Part shown: piece after piece, positions 52,501 to 63,529 of the stretch
How the letters are laid out: each line of letters opens with the position of its first letter
Numbering within the stretch: position 1 is the first letter of the stretch
Origin: Corythucha ciliata
Lineage: Eukaryota > Arthropoda > Insecta > Hemiptera > Tingidae
Assembly: GCA_038030265.1 (NCBI GenBank)
Contig: CM075938.1
Span: 13,617,009 to 13,681,008 of the forward strand
Direction of reading: 5' to 3'
Length of the DNA: 64,000 nucleotides
Program-made: the position numbers and the translations under genes
Notes under the pieces: generated by a model
The model's database searches: none
What the model was told of the DNA's origin: nothing
Seen by the model: only the letters and a program-made list of their open reading frames with translations

Positions 52501-54790
52501 ATAAATAGATAAAATACAACAAGAAGAATTAATTGTAAAACTCTTCTACGGAGTACAAGGGATTCGCCAGCAAACGCTTCTTCACACGACGCTTAAACGT
52601 AGTTTGAGGCAATGCTCTGATATCTTCGGGCAATTTGTCGAAAGATTTAAAAAACTATTCATCGTCTTCGACAATCTGAAGGTTCCGGAAAGCAAACATC
52701 CTTTCCCGCGGGTATTATGAGAGTGAACATCGGCAAACGATAAGCCACGGCTCTCGTAAGCGAGGCAGAGGCATTGATAAATGAAGACTCCCGGCATGGT
52801 CATAACTCTAGAGGTCTTAAAAGCATCTCTGCAGGAGTCACGAGGCCCGATTCCACACAGTAAGCGCATGGCCCGCTTTTGTAGGACGAATACCTTACTC
52901 GAGTTTACTGAGTTGCCCCACGATGGCAATGAAAAAAAGAAAAGTACGCAAGGCGCAGCACTTTGGAATCGACACTAGATTTCATGCGACGCAAAATGAA
53001 CAATCCCTTTGCCAACCGTTTCATGAGAAGATCAACGTGAGCTTTGAAATCCAGAGATCCGTCCACGATAACACCGAGCATTCGCACAGATTCACGAACA
53101 GGCTTCGCCTCACGTTTCAAAGGGAAATTAAGGAACTGCGTCTTCTGCTTATTCAAACGGAGCTTGTTGGTATCAACCCATTGCATCACAGCTGACTCAC
53201 TGTCCTCCTTTAACGAAGCATCAGGCACCACAATAGAAATAATTATCGTCGGCATAAATAACAGGTTTGACACCACAGTCCAATTTGAGGTGAAAGGGCA
53301 AGTCGTTTATGAATATAAGAAAAAGTAACGGCCCAAAAATCGAGCCCTGCGGCACACCAGACCAGACCTCGCGGGCGCCGGAAAGACGGCCACCAAGCCA
53401 AACACTCTGAAGACTACCTTTAAGATAACTTCGAATTACTTGCACTGAAGACGGGGAAATACCGTAATGTCCAAGCTTAGAGACCTAAAGACTATGGGAC
53501 ACCATTTCAAAGGCTTTTGACATGTCGAAGAAAGAAGGCACAAGGACTCTTCTTGTCCTCCAGAAGTGTCAAAGCCTCAGAAACCATCTTAACGACGCCA
53601 TCCACCGATCCACGACCCGAGCGAAATCCACATTGAAATTCGGAGAGCAAGTCAGACGTCTCAAGGTGCCTCACCACTTTTTCGTTCAAAATTAGCTCCA
53701 AAGCCTTCGAAACGACGGGTACCAGTAATTACGACCAGTAAAACGACCAGTACCAGTACGACGGGTAATTACTAAGGGAATCCGAGTCACCACCCTTGAG
53801 CAGCGGACTGTTGGGTAGACACCGGAAGACAAAATCTTGTTGAAGAGAAAAGCCAGTGGTTCACAAATATATTCAGAGACGCCCTTCAACATGAAAGCGG
53901 AGATGTCGTACACGTCAGTCCCATGACTCAGCTCATTCCATTGATAGCCGCATGAACTTGTTCAACCGAAATTTCCTTGAAATCGAAAGTAGGCACGGAA
54001 GAATGAAGAAGATTCTCATGAAGCTGCCAGTCAGGCTCACACGATACCCCAGTGCCACCACCAAACTCATGCGTACCAGCCAGCTCAGCCACGCTCTTCA
54101 AGAAAAAGTCATTGAGTTCATCGGCGGTCACCCTTGGCACGTTGTGACGAACACTAGAAGGATGCATCTCGTCTTTGACCACTCTCCAAACAGCCTTGTT
54201 CCTGTTTGTTGAGTTTAATATCATGCTCTTATTATAATTTTTACGGGACTCAGCCAACCGTTTTCTGTTCGCCATGCGCGTCAAGTTATAAGCTTTCTTG
54301 TACTGATCGTCACCAGTTGGTCGATGGAAGTGGAGAAGAGTTAAATAGCGTTGCTTCATGTCAGCGAGCTCCTTGGTATACCATCTACTATCAGATCGAA
54401 ACTGTGTAGAGGACCATCGGAGAGAAAAACACAAATCGGCAAAAGTGGTCAGCACATTGATAAGGTAGTCCGTCAACACTTCCGTGTCATCCAGGCTGTA
54501 GAAATCAAGCCAGTTGAAAGATCTGAAGCATTCTTTGAAAGAAAACATACACTTTTCTGAGACGCATCGAAACGTTCTCGCGCAAGAAGTTAAAGACTGC
54601 TCCTCTCATGAAACGATGTTGGATCTTAGAATAATGGCTGAGTGATCGGACGACACAACCAGGGGAGATAGCAGCAGAAAAAGAACTTCGTATAAGCGAG
54701 GTGGCCATGTTATCCGGACGGGTGCCGCCGATCGAACGTGTGCACCCCGACTCAATAACCAAACGAAGGCCAAAACACTCAAGCAAATTA
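52501..54790 (-). repeat. LINE internal tandem duplication, unit A (2290 bp)
   Basis: Nearly identical to unit B at 54791-57071. Differences by eye: a few substitutions, a ~25-bp extra segment of CCAGTA-rich sequence near 53733-53765, and a ~20-bp deletion near 53808 relative to unit B. Only unit A is followed by the LINE's terminal 3' UTR and (TTA)n tail. Confidence 0.92.
52529..54790 (-). pseudogene. LINE ORF2, duplicated 3' part (unit A)
   Basis: Read on the minus strand: end of the endonuclease (GTRPDNMATSLIRSSFSA; VVSSDHSAIIL), linker WYTKELADMKQRYLTLLHFH and MILNSTNRNKAVWRVVKDEM, RT pieces DVYDISAFMLKGVSEYICEP (about 53900), SEFQCGFRSGRGSVDGVVKM, a gap around motif A, GVPQGSIFGPLLFLIFINDL and VIYADDNYFYCGA (motif C, about 53245), then LNKQKTQFLNFPLKREAKP and FVLQKRAMRLLCGIGPRDSC. 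It ends in SVEEFYN and a stop at 52529-52531. Frameshifts at several points make it inactive. Confidence 0.85.
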
Positions 54791-57071
54791 ATAAATAGAT
54801 AAAATACAACAAGAAGAATTAATTGTAAAACTCTTCTACGGAGTACAAGGGATTCGCCAGCAAACGCTTCTTCACACGACGCTTAAACGTAGTTTGAGGC
54901 AATGCTCTGATATCTTCGGGCAATTTGTCGAAAGATTTAAAAAACTATTCATCGTCTTCGACAATCTGAAGGTTCCGGAAAGCAAACATCCTTTCCCGCG
55001 GGTATTATGAGAGTGAACATCGGCAAACGATAAGCCACGGCTCTCGTAAGCGAGGCAGAGGCATTGATAAATGAAGACTCCCGGCATGGTCATAACTCTA
55101 GAGGTCTTAAAAGCATCTCTGCAGGAGTCACGAGGCCCGATTCCACACAGTAAGCGCATGGCCCGCTTTTGTAGGACGAATACCTTACTCGAGTTTACTG
55201 AGTTGCCCCACGATGGCAATGAAAAAAAGAAAAGTACGCAAGGCGCAGCACTTTGGAATCGACACTAGATTTCATGCGACGCAAAATGAACAATCCCTTT
55301 GCCAACCGTTTCATGAGAAGATCAACGTGAGCTTTGAAATCCAGAGATCCGTCCACGATAACACCGAGCATTCGCACAGATTCACGAACAGGCTTCGCCT
55401 CACGTTTCAAAGGGAAATTAAGGAACTGCGTCTTCTGCTTATTCAAACGGAGCTTGTTGGTATCAACCCATTGCATCACAGCTGACTCACTGTCCTCCTT
55501 TAACGAAGCATCAGGCACCACAATAGAAATAATTATCGTCGGCATAAATAACAGGTTTGACACCACAGTCCAATTTGAGGTGAAAGGGCAAGTCGTTTAT
55601 GAATATAAGAAAAAGTAACGGCCCAAAAATCGAGCCCTGCGGCACACCAGACCAGACCTCGCGGGCGCCGGAAAGACGGCCACCAAGCCAAACACTCTGA
55701 AGACTACCTTTAAGATAACTTCGAATTACTTGCACTGAAGACGGGGAAATACCGTAATGTCCAAGCTTAGAGACCTAAAGACTATGGGACACCATTTCAA
55801 AGGCTTTTGACATGTCGAAGAAAGAAGGCACAAGGACTCTTCTTGTCCTCCAGAAGTGTCAAAGCCTCAGAAACCATCTTAACGACGCCATCCACCGATC
55901 CACGACCCGAGCGAAATCCACATTGAATTTCGGAGAGCAAGTCAGACGTCTCAAGGTGCCTCACCACTTGTTCGTTCAAAATTAGCTCCAAAGCCTTCGA
56001 AACGACGGGTACCAGTAATTACGACGGTAATTACTGAGGGAATCCGAGTCACCACCCTTGAGCAGCGGAATGACTTTAGCGTGTTTAAATACTGTTGGGT
56101 AGACATCGGAAGACAAAATCTTGTTGAAGAGAAAAGCCAGTGGTTCACAAATATATTCAGAGACGCCCTTCAACATGAAAGCGCAGATGTCGTACACGTC
56201 AGTCCCATGACTCAAGCTCATTCCATTGATAGCCGCATGTTGTTCAACAGAAATTTCCTTGAAATCGAAAGTAGGCACAGAAGAATGAAGAAGATTCTCA
56301 TGAGGCTGCCAGTCAGGCTCACACGATACCCCAGTGCCACCACCAAACTCATGCGTACAGCCAGCTCAGCCACGCTCTTCAAAAAAAAGTCATTGAGTTC
56401 ATCGGCGGTCACCCTAGGCACGTTGTGACGAACACTAGAAGGATGCATCTCGTCTTTGACCACTCTCCAAACAGCCTTGTTCCTGTTTGTTGAGTTTAAT
56501 ATCATGCTCTTATTATAATTTTTACGGGACTCAGCCAACCGTTTTCTGTTCGCCATGCGCGTCAAGTTATAAGCTTTCTTGTACTGATCGTCACCAGTTG
56601 GTCGATGGAAGTGGAGAAGAGTTAAATAGCGTTGCTTCATGTCAGCGAGCTCCTTGGTATACCATCTACTATCAGATCGAAACTGTGTAGAGGACCATCG
56701 GAGAGAAAAACACAAATCGGCAAAAGTGGTCAGCACATTGATAAGGTAGTCCGTCAACACTTCCGTGTCATCCAGGCTGTAGAAATCAAGCCAGTTGAAA
56801 GATCTGAAGCATTCTTTGAAAGAAAACATACACTTTTCTGAGACGCATCGAAACGTTCTCGCGCAAGACGTTAAAGACTGCTCCTCTCATGAAACGATGT
56901 TGGATCTTAGAATAATGGCTGAGTGATCGGACGACACAACCAGGGGAGATAGCAGCAGAAAAAGAACTTCGTATAAGCGAGGTGGCCATATTATCCGGAC
57001 GGGAGCCGCTGATCGAACGTGTGCACCCCGACTCAATAACCAAACGAAGGCCAAAACACTCAAGCAAATTA
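54791..57071 (-). repeat. LINE internal tandem duplication, unit B (2281 bp)
   Basis: Same sequence as unit A with 9 bp net less. It keeps the RT stretch VFKHAKVIPLLKGGDSDSLS that unit A has lost, so unit B is closer to the ancestral state there. Its 3' UTR is cut at ATAAATAGAT and joins directly to GCAAATTA of unit A. Confidence 0.92.
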
Positions 57072-57486
57072 CTAAATGCGGTTACGGAGGAACAATTGGC
57101 AGCAAAATTGAAATTAAAATCTCCACAGACGATGACTATTTTTTTAGACTTGCACGCTAAGTTCAGTGCACTATAAAATTGCTCGAAGAGGGAGCGCAAA
57201 ATGTCAGCCGAAGACGAGGGGGGCCGGTAGACACTGATGACAATCAAGCTCAGAGATAGCACTAACTTCAAAACTACCCTCAGTAATAAGAGCATTTATG
57301 CATTCAACTGGTGAACAAAGAACATTAGTTCTCGAAAAAATGCACATACCCCCATGAATTGAAGAAACTCGGTTGAAAGAATGTGAGAGATTATACATAG
57401 GAAGAGAATACACATCGTTCTCCTCTTGCCTAAGCCATGTCTCCACCAAACAGACAATTGTATATTTATTTGCTTCAACCAACTGC

Positions 57487-57501
57487 AGAAGCTCGAGGTA
57501 A
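57487..57501. repeat. R1-type LINE target-site duplication, left
   Basis: AGAAGCTCGAGGTAA recurs at 59798-59812. Removing the insert with one copy rejoins the host LINE frame across SYLEL|LQLVEA. The first one or two bases could be part of the (GA)n tail. Confidence 0.88.
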
Positions 57502-59674
57502 ATCGCGTGGCGGGATAGTTCCGTGGTGGAATGCCGAGGTTGCGGGTCTTTCCTCGCGGGCTCGTAGGCTGCGCCGGGCCTATCAAAGCACTCGAGGCCC
57601 GGGTCGCGAGGCTGCAGGCGAGCGTTATGCGCTCGCGAGGGGGGACCTAAAAAAGGCTCTTCGGCGGTCCAGGCGGGCCGCGTGGAGGACGTTCGTTGAG
57701 GATGGTCTCTCGGCGAACCCTTGGGGCATTCCCTACAGAGTCGCCGTGGGGAAGATCAGGTCTCCGAGCGTCCTCCCGTTTCTGGAAGCGTCGCGTGGTG
57801 GAGGGACTGTGGAGGATACGCTGAGGAACTTCATCCGACGTACCTTCCCGCGGGACGAACCCGGGGAGGACTCTGCCGCGGACCGCGAATCCAGAGCGGA
57901 AGCGGCAGTGGTCCCACAAACGGCAGGCAGTGGGCTCTTCACGGAGGAGGAGCTTCGGGACGCCCTTGGTGGGTTGGCGTCGGGCAGGGCTCCGGGGTTC
58001 ACCGGGGTGTGCCCTGAGATGCTTAAGCATCTCCCGGACTCGGCGGTGGAGTCTTTTTTGGGGCTCTACAATCGATGTCTTGTGGCGGGGTACTTCCCGG
58101 TGAGATGGCGGGTCGCTGTGGTGATACTTCTTCTGAAGTCGCCCGACCGCGACCCGGCGTCTCCTGGTAGCTATAGGCCGATTAGCCTCCTGCCTTGCGA
58201 GAGCAAGGTCCTGGAGCGGCTCCTCCTTGGCCGGTTGGAGCCCTTCATCAAGGAGGCGCTCCATCCACGCCAGTTTGGGGGGGTAAGAGGGGGCTCGAGG
58301 GACGCGGTGCAGTCCCTCGTCGATGCCCCCTACGGGAAGTACAAGGTGGCGGTCCTGCTGGATGTGCAGGGGGCCTTCGACTCAGTGTCGTGGCCGGGGG
58401 TCTTGATGGCGCTGCGAATGCTGGTGTCCCAAACGACATCTTTAGGGTGATCGCCTCGTACTTCGAGTCGAGGGAGGTGCGGCTCCGCTACGGTAGTGAG
58501 GAGGTGCGGGAACCTCTCACCAGAGGTTGCCCGCAGGGGTCGGTTCTCTCGGCTGCTTTGTGGAACCTTCTCTTTGCCGCCCTTTTGTGGCTTTTGCAGG
58601 GGGAGGGTTTCGAGGGAGTGGCGTACGTGGACGACCTTGCGGTTGTTGTCGCGGCGCGCTCCCGGGACGAGGCCGGTCGGGAGATCGATCGGCTGTTGCG
58701 GGTCATGGACGAATGGTGCGGGGCGGTCAAACTGGCTCTCGCTGTGCCGAAGACCAAATGGTCCTAATGCGGGGTCGTCTCTCGCAGGGTAGCCTCCTGA
58801 TGGTGCGCTATCGGGGATCACGCCTTGTGGGGGAACGGCAGGGCCGCTACCTAGGAGTCGAGATTAACCCGGGGAGGACAGCGACCCCGCAGCTAGAGGC
58901 GGTTGCGGGGAAGCTAGAGAGGACCTTTGCCCTCTTTAGGTCGGTGGGGGGAAACGTATGGGGCACGAACTTCCACTGCCGAGCTCGTTACTTCGAGGCG
59001 GTATTCGTACCTACCCTGCTGTACGGTGCAACGTGGTGGTGGCACCGGCCCACGAAAGCTCAGAGGGCGAAGGTCCTCAGCTTGCAGTGGCAGGCCTTGG
59101 TAAGGGTGACCATGGCGTACCGGACTGTCAGTTCCGACGCGCTTCAGGTGCTGGCGGGGATACCTCCTGCTCGACGCATGGGTTCACGGGCGCCGCCTGG
59201 TTCAGGGAAACTTGGACTGGGTACGGTGCCGTGAAGATTAGGCAGAGCGCCTTGGTCTCTTGGCCGAGGAGTGGGGGCCCGCATGGGGGCTTGGGGTTTA
59301 ACGCCAAGTTGTGGTTCTTCCGGCGGCGGGAATCTCCAACATGCCCTTGTGGTGTCGAGGAGGAGACCGCCGACCATGTGCTTCGTCGCTGCAGCCTCCA
59401 CGGAGATCTTCGGCGGGCGACATGGGGGAGTGGAGGCCCACCGGAAGACTCGGCTCTTGTCCGAGACCGGCGGGCGTATGGCCGCCTCCTGGCCTTCTCC
59501 CGCTCCTGGCCATGCTTGAGTAGGGTTCCCTACTCGGGCAACCCGGGCAGGGTTCTCTTCCCTGTCCGGTTTCGGTCCATGGCGGAAGCCAGCACCCTCA
59601 GCTCAAAAGACCCACCTCCGCGTGGTCTCTCTCGGGCGCGGCTGGCTGGCCAGCAGCCGTGGCTAACGGGTTGA
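57502..59674 (+). pseudogene. R1-clade reverse transcriptase ORF2
   Basis: Frame 1 (to about 58380): SRGGIVPWWNAEVAGL, SFLGLYNRCLVAGYFPVRWR, SYRPISLLPCESKVLERLLL, VAVLLDVQGAFDSVSWPGVL (motif A). Frame 2 (to about 58760): FRVIASYFESREVRLRYG, GCPQGSVLSAALWNLLFAAL, EGVAYVDDLAVVVAARS (motif C, YVDDL) and MDEWCGAVKLALAVPKTKW. A third frame follows with GRYLGVEINPGRTATPQLEA, FEAVFVPTLLYGATWWWHRP and TVSSDALQVLAGIPP. The last part carries LGFNAKLWFFRRRESPTCPC and a CCHC-like finger with DHVLRRC. Three or more frameshifts disable it, though the catalytic residues are preserved, so decay is moderate. Confidence 0.88.
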
Positions 59675-59797
59675 GCTGAGCGATGGGACCGACTCTGTTG
59701 TGGTATCCGGGCCAAAGATGGGGTACAGGCCAGGTAAAGGCCTGCAAAAAGGTCTAGGTACTGGCCACATCTTAAGGAGTTCCGCAGAGAGAGAGAG
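57502..59797 (+). mobile_element. R1-clade LINE, 5'-truncated, nested in the LINE on the other strand
   Basis: GC-rich relative to its surroundings, opposite in strand to its host LINE, with a (GA)n tail (59785-59800) and 15-bp target duplications. The endonuclease and ORF1 are missing. The insertion postdates the host LINE. Its order relative to the tandem duplication is not fixed, because it lies outside the duplicated unit. Confidence 0.88.
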
Positions 59798-59893
59798 AGA
59801 AGCTCGAGGTAACTGGTACGCAAACACTGTACATTTTGGTAAAATAGAGAAAACTGAGAAAAAGAATTAGAGGGTGGCTCAGAAAAATACATG

Positions 59894-60167
59894 CTAGACG
59901 TTTCGTCGTGCAGTTGTCGGCGGCCCGAGAAAACGAGATGGCGCGATTATGCAGCCTTCAGGCCAGTTCACCGGATCCATGAGCTTTTCATACATCGATT
60001 CGTCAACGACAAGGAGAAAAGAGGCGTATAAAGAGTGACGCGCCGGAAGCTTGGAACACTTGGGTTTACTCTCCTGAGTCAAATTTTCGACAAGCCCTAG
60101 AATATCAGAAATTGTTACTCCAGGAGAAAAACGTGAGAGATCCGCAGATGAAACTTTCAGCTGTCAA
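59894..60167 (-). pseudogene. LINE ORF1, C-terminal fragment
   Basis: A minus-strand frame from about 60167 to 59894: LKVSSADLSRFSPGVTISDI, then LGLVENL, SFLLVVDESMYEKLMDPVNW and PEGCIIAPSRFLGPP, with a stop two bases from the ORF2 start. The DPxxWPEG ending followed closely by ORF2 is typical for ORF1 of CR1/Jockey-type elements. The upstream nucleic-acid-binding part is missing. Confidence 0.7.
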
Positions 60168-60373
60168 TTCAGTTTTACCGTTCAGCAAACGCAGCAGTTT
60201 TTTTATTTAAATTCGTTTCCAAGCTTCAATGCTTTGACTTGTATGATTGTTTCCAATAGTTTTCTCACCCCATTCCCCGCCCCATTCCTAGAGAAAGGGA
60301 AGTGTGTTCATTTTTTTGTTTACGCTCCCTCTATTATTTATCTGTGCTCGCTGTTCTAGAACATTCATCCCTC
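60168..60373. other. Spacer
   Basis: AT-rich, no feature recognised. Confidence 0.4.
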
Positions 60374-61076
60374 TTACGATGTAATCGTCGTGCCACCTAG
60401 GGGGGTTTCTCTTACGAGTTGAACGTCGCAGTTGAGGTTGTTCTGATATATTATGTGATCAGTCCGTTCTGTTTCGTCTAGAGGTGGCGAGGAACCCGAA
60501 TGTAGGCAGAGTGTGACATCTTGATCTTCTTGATGTGGATTTGGCTCAATAATTGGCACGTCTTCCGTCAGAGTTGAGCCCATTTGAGTCGACGATAGAG
60601 CAAGGTGACGAACTGAAACAGTAGTTTCACGGCCATCTGGTAGTTTCACATGAGCGTAGTACGAATTACTTTCGATCAACGTGACTTCTTCTACGATTGG
60701 GTCGAACTTGCTTCTTCGTATGAATTTTCGAAGTAAAACTGGTCCAGGCTTACTCAACCACTCGGGTAGAGACGTACCGTTAGACGAACGACGCATATTC
60801 ATCGACTACTGTGAAAATATATTTGTTACGCGATGTTGACGGAAGGGGACCTTTAAAATCAAAGTTTAGTCTTTCAAAAGGTGCTGTTGCTTTGACCAAT
60901 TTTCCGACGTTTTTCTGGAACCTTGGTTTTAATTCACAGCAAGCCTTACGCATGAAGATGTGTTTTGTCGGATTTATTGAACAGAAAAAGGTAGATTGAT
61001 GAGCTTTAAAATAACTAAAATCCTTAAAAATTGGTAGATCTCCTGCGAAATTGTGGGCTGAAAAAGCCAAAATCAT
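60374..61076 (-). pseudogene. Gypsy-type integrase remnant with the catalytic core deleted
   Basis: Minus-strand frame 61076-60780 reads KACCELKPRFQKNVGKLVKA, APFERLNFDFKGPLPSTSRN and KYIFTVVDEYASFV. This covers the zinc-finger end, spacer and start of the integrase core including the first catalytic Asp (FDFKG). The second frame 60802-60374 begins at once in the C-terminal domain (LPEWLSKPGPVLLRKFIRRS; VKLPDGRETTVSVRHLAL). The region with the second Asp and the Glu is absent, so an internal deletion joined the two parts near 60785. It is a different element from the one at 41.5-46.5 kb. Confidence 0.75.
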
Positions 61077-61084
61077 GAAATTAG

Positions 61085-61385
61085 TATTTTCATCATTATT
61101 TTTTCATCAAATTAGTTTTTCGAACTAAATGAACCTGTGAACCTGATTTCATCAACCACTGAAGCTATTAAATTTGGTTTTTGTTCAGGTAGAAATCCCT
61201 GAGATTGGGTTTTAAGGGATGCACGTCCATAAAATTGGGTTCAAAAAGAGCTGAAATTCGTAAAATCGGTTTTTAAAAGAGCACAGCGCGTGAAATCGGG
61301 GATTGAAAGGGATGAATCCACCAAATTTAGTTTTGAAAGAACGAAAATCCGCGAAACTGGTGATTGTACGAGTCAAAATGACACT
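61085..61385 (-). repeat. Short-period array, family F, inverted
   Basis: Units around GAAATTCGTAAAATCGGTTTT and CCACCAAATTTAGTTTTGAA, as at 51390-51690. Confidence 0.55.
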
Positions 61386-62199
61386 TGGGCGAGAGCAACA
61401 ATATCGCGTGATGCTCATTTGGCGCAAAGAAAGCGCTCGAACACGTTGAATCTGTAGTCCCAAAGGATTGCCTTTTTTTCAGTTATAGGCAACAAGAGGA
61501 CAGAAACAAGAGCGTAGGCAGCTCGGGACAGAATGGTAGGGCCAGTTTTCTCAATTCCCCACCAATCACTCTAATCATTATACAAAAGACCAGAACCACC
61601 TCCCACCCCTCAGATTCAGATTATTTTGCGGCTGAAAACTGCCGTTCACGGAAATTGCAGGAATAGTTTACGGAAATGGGAATGGGGCAAACCCCAATTA
61701 GATGGCCTTCACAGATCCTTCATGAGTCATTTCGCGGGACTGGATCTTCCAAAAATAGAAGTTAGCGAATTTGTCTCAAACAAAAATCTCATCAAAAACA
61801 CGGATTTGGCTATTTTAAAAGACAATTGTCCCCTCGCACCCCTTCTTTCTTTTTTCCGCCTCCCTTATCGACCCCATTCCGTTACCGCCTCCCCCCCCCG
61901 CATGAGGAGCGATGATCCTCGCCTTCGAGCAAACTCCATCCTCTTTAGGTTTAGGTCGCTTCCAGCCTCTCACTGCAACCCAGTAAAATGGTCACTTTCA
62001 CGAGGTCCACTCAGTGACTCGTCACCTGGCCAGTGACGGGAACCAACGGCCAGAGAGACTGGTAACCTGAGACTTGCACGCGTCAGGCCGTCCCTTACAC
62101 CTGACTGCTGGAGGGTGATGGGCCAACCCTGACCTAACCCCCAACTCGATTCTCAAAGGTTGAGTTGGGTCATTCTTACGGCGCTATAACTGTGGATAG
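61386..62199. other. Gene-free stretch
   Basis: No gene recognised. 61860-62170 is richer in G/C and holds short GTGACT/GTCACC inverted motifs (61995-62040) of unclear origin. Confidence 0.4.
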
Positions 62200-63180
62200 T
62201 TAGTGGCGTGAATAGTCAGTGTGAACAGGGATATTTTCAGAGCACGAATCGTTGGTTTTTCTATTTTAGGGTCCAGACGGGCAGTTTTCATAAGCGGGAA
62301 TTGACAGTTTGGCCATTTTTAGAACGGGAATGCCTAATTCAGCCATTTACTAGGTGCAAATGACTGTTAGTTTGACCATTTTAGGTGCAGGAATTGTGTT
62401 TAGGTATTTTCGAGACGGAAATTGTCTAAAATTTCGCTTTTCTTTTAGGCACATAGAGTCAGTTTTTCCGATTGTACGGTTTGATTTCCCAGTTTGGCCA
62501 TTTTCAGGGCGCATAGAGTCAGGTTTTTCATTTATAAAGCGTGAATAGTTCGTCAAGCCAAGGCGAAAACGGTCGGTGCGGCCATGTTTGGCGCTCGAGT
62601 GGTCGATACTACCAGTCTTAGAGCAAGAATCACCTGTTGATGCATTTTCAGGGCGCAAATATTCAGTTAATCCATTTTTACGGCTCTTACAGTCAGTTCC
62701 AACATTTTTAAAGCGGTAATTAACAGTTTAGCTTTTTTAGCGCATAAATAATCAGTACATCAATTTTTAAGGCGCGATTCGTCAGTTTTGCCATCTTTAA
62801 AGGGCACAAAATGGTCAAAACAAGGCAACGAATGGTCCGATTGGCCATTCTTGGTGCGTGGATTGGTCGATTTTCCAATTCGCAGGACAGGAATCATCTC
62901 TCTGTTTATCTTATCCCGGGCGTCAGCTTAGCCGTTTTTAGAGCGCAAAGAGCCAGTCAAGCGAATGATAGTTTGGTCATTATTGCCACGCAAATGATTA
63001 ATTTAGCCATTTTCATGTTAGAAATCGTGATATTTCAGGAATTTTCAGGGGCTCACGAATCGTGGGTTTAGTCATTTTTAGGGCGCGTGAAGTCATTTTT
63101 GTCTATTTTTAGGGCATAACTATTCAGTTTAGCTATTTTCAAGACGCGAATCGTCAGTTTTGCCATTTAGGGGCACGATT
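62200..63180 (-). repeat. Degenerate short-period array, family B, inverted
   Basis: About 1 kb of GTCAGTTTGGCCATTTTTAG / GCGCGAATCGTCAG units, the reverse complement of the 14.8 kb array. Confidence 0.72.
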
Positions 63181-63529
63181 ATAGTCAGCCTAGTCGTAGG
63201 TATGATCAGGCTAGTGGATGGTAGGAATAGCTAGTTGTTAGTAGTTGGAATAGCGAGCTTTCCCTAGCCCTGAGCCAATCCTGAATCAGCCCCTGGTCAG
63301 TGGTATAAATGCCGCTTCTTTTCGGGGCTAAATAAATCCGTTTTTTTTTTTTTTTTTTTTTGTATAGTTATTTATTTTATTTTTGTGTTTTCCTCATTTT
63401 TGTTTGTTATTTCATAACTATGCTGGGCTAAGGGGGAGTACTCTGAGAGGGGTTCTGACCACCGAAACCCTCCCCATTGGCACGCCACTGATTCATAGTT
63501 CCAAACATTGTCGTTTCTACCATGATTCT
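63181..63529. other. Possible element end: TATA/AATAAA segment, poly-T and head repeat
   Basis: GGTATAAATGCCGCTTC and CTAAATAAATCCG (63302-63341) precede a ~20-base poly-T run. An inverted GTGGCGTGCCAATGGGG head motif follows at 63483-63499. The arrangement hints at an LTR or other element end, but no second end was found. Confidence 0.3.

Larger units (their letters stand above)
54819..59892 (-). pseudogene. LINE ORF2, longer copy (unit B plus 5' endonuclease), interrupted by R1 LINE
   Basis: ORF2 opens on the minus strand near 59892 with FSQFSLFYQNVQCLRTSYLE (endonuclease start) and is broken by the R1 insertion. It resumes at 57501 with LLQLVEANKYTIVCLVETWL and SSIHGGMCIFSRTNV. In another frame come ISVYRPPSSSADILRSLFEQ and IVIVCGDFNFNFAANCSS, then the unit B segment with linker, RT (same motifs as unit A, including YADDNYF) and C-terminus. 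Frame changes occur near 57295, 56240, 56000 and within RT. Non-functional. Confidence 0.85.
52425..60167 (-). mobile_element. CR1/Jockey-group LINE, copy 3, internally duplicated and split by an R1 LINE
   Basis: Minus-strand element read from about 60167 down to a (TTA)n tail at 52427-52450. It holds the end of ORF1, ORF2 with endonuclease and RT, and a 3' UTR. The 2.3 kb segment from mid-endonuclease to 3' UTR is present twice head to tail (52501-54790 and 54791-57071). An R1-type LINE (57502-59797) separates the first endonuclease residues from the rest. The 5' end is truncated or unrecognisable beyond 60167. Confidence 0.85.

Noticed and set aside
52501..57071. Two independent LINE insertions in tandem
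   Set aside because: The inner copy has no own 3' tail and the junction joins internal points of the element, which fits an internal duplication.
58195..59523. Several overlapping long frames on both strands of the R1 element
   Set aside because: High GC makes all frames open. Only the frames carrying RT motifs are real; the others are shadows.
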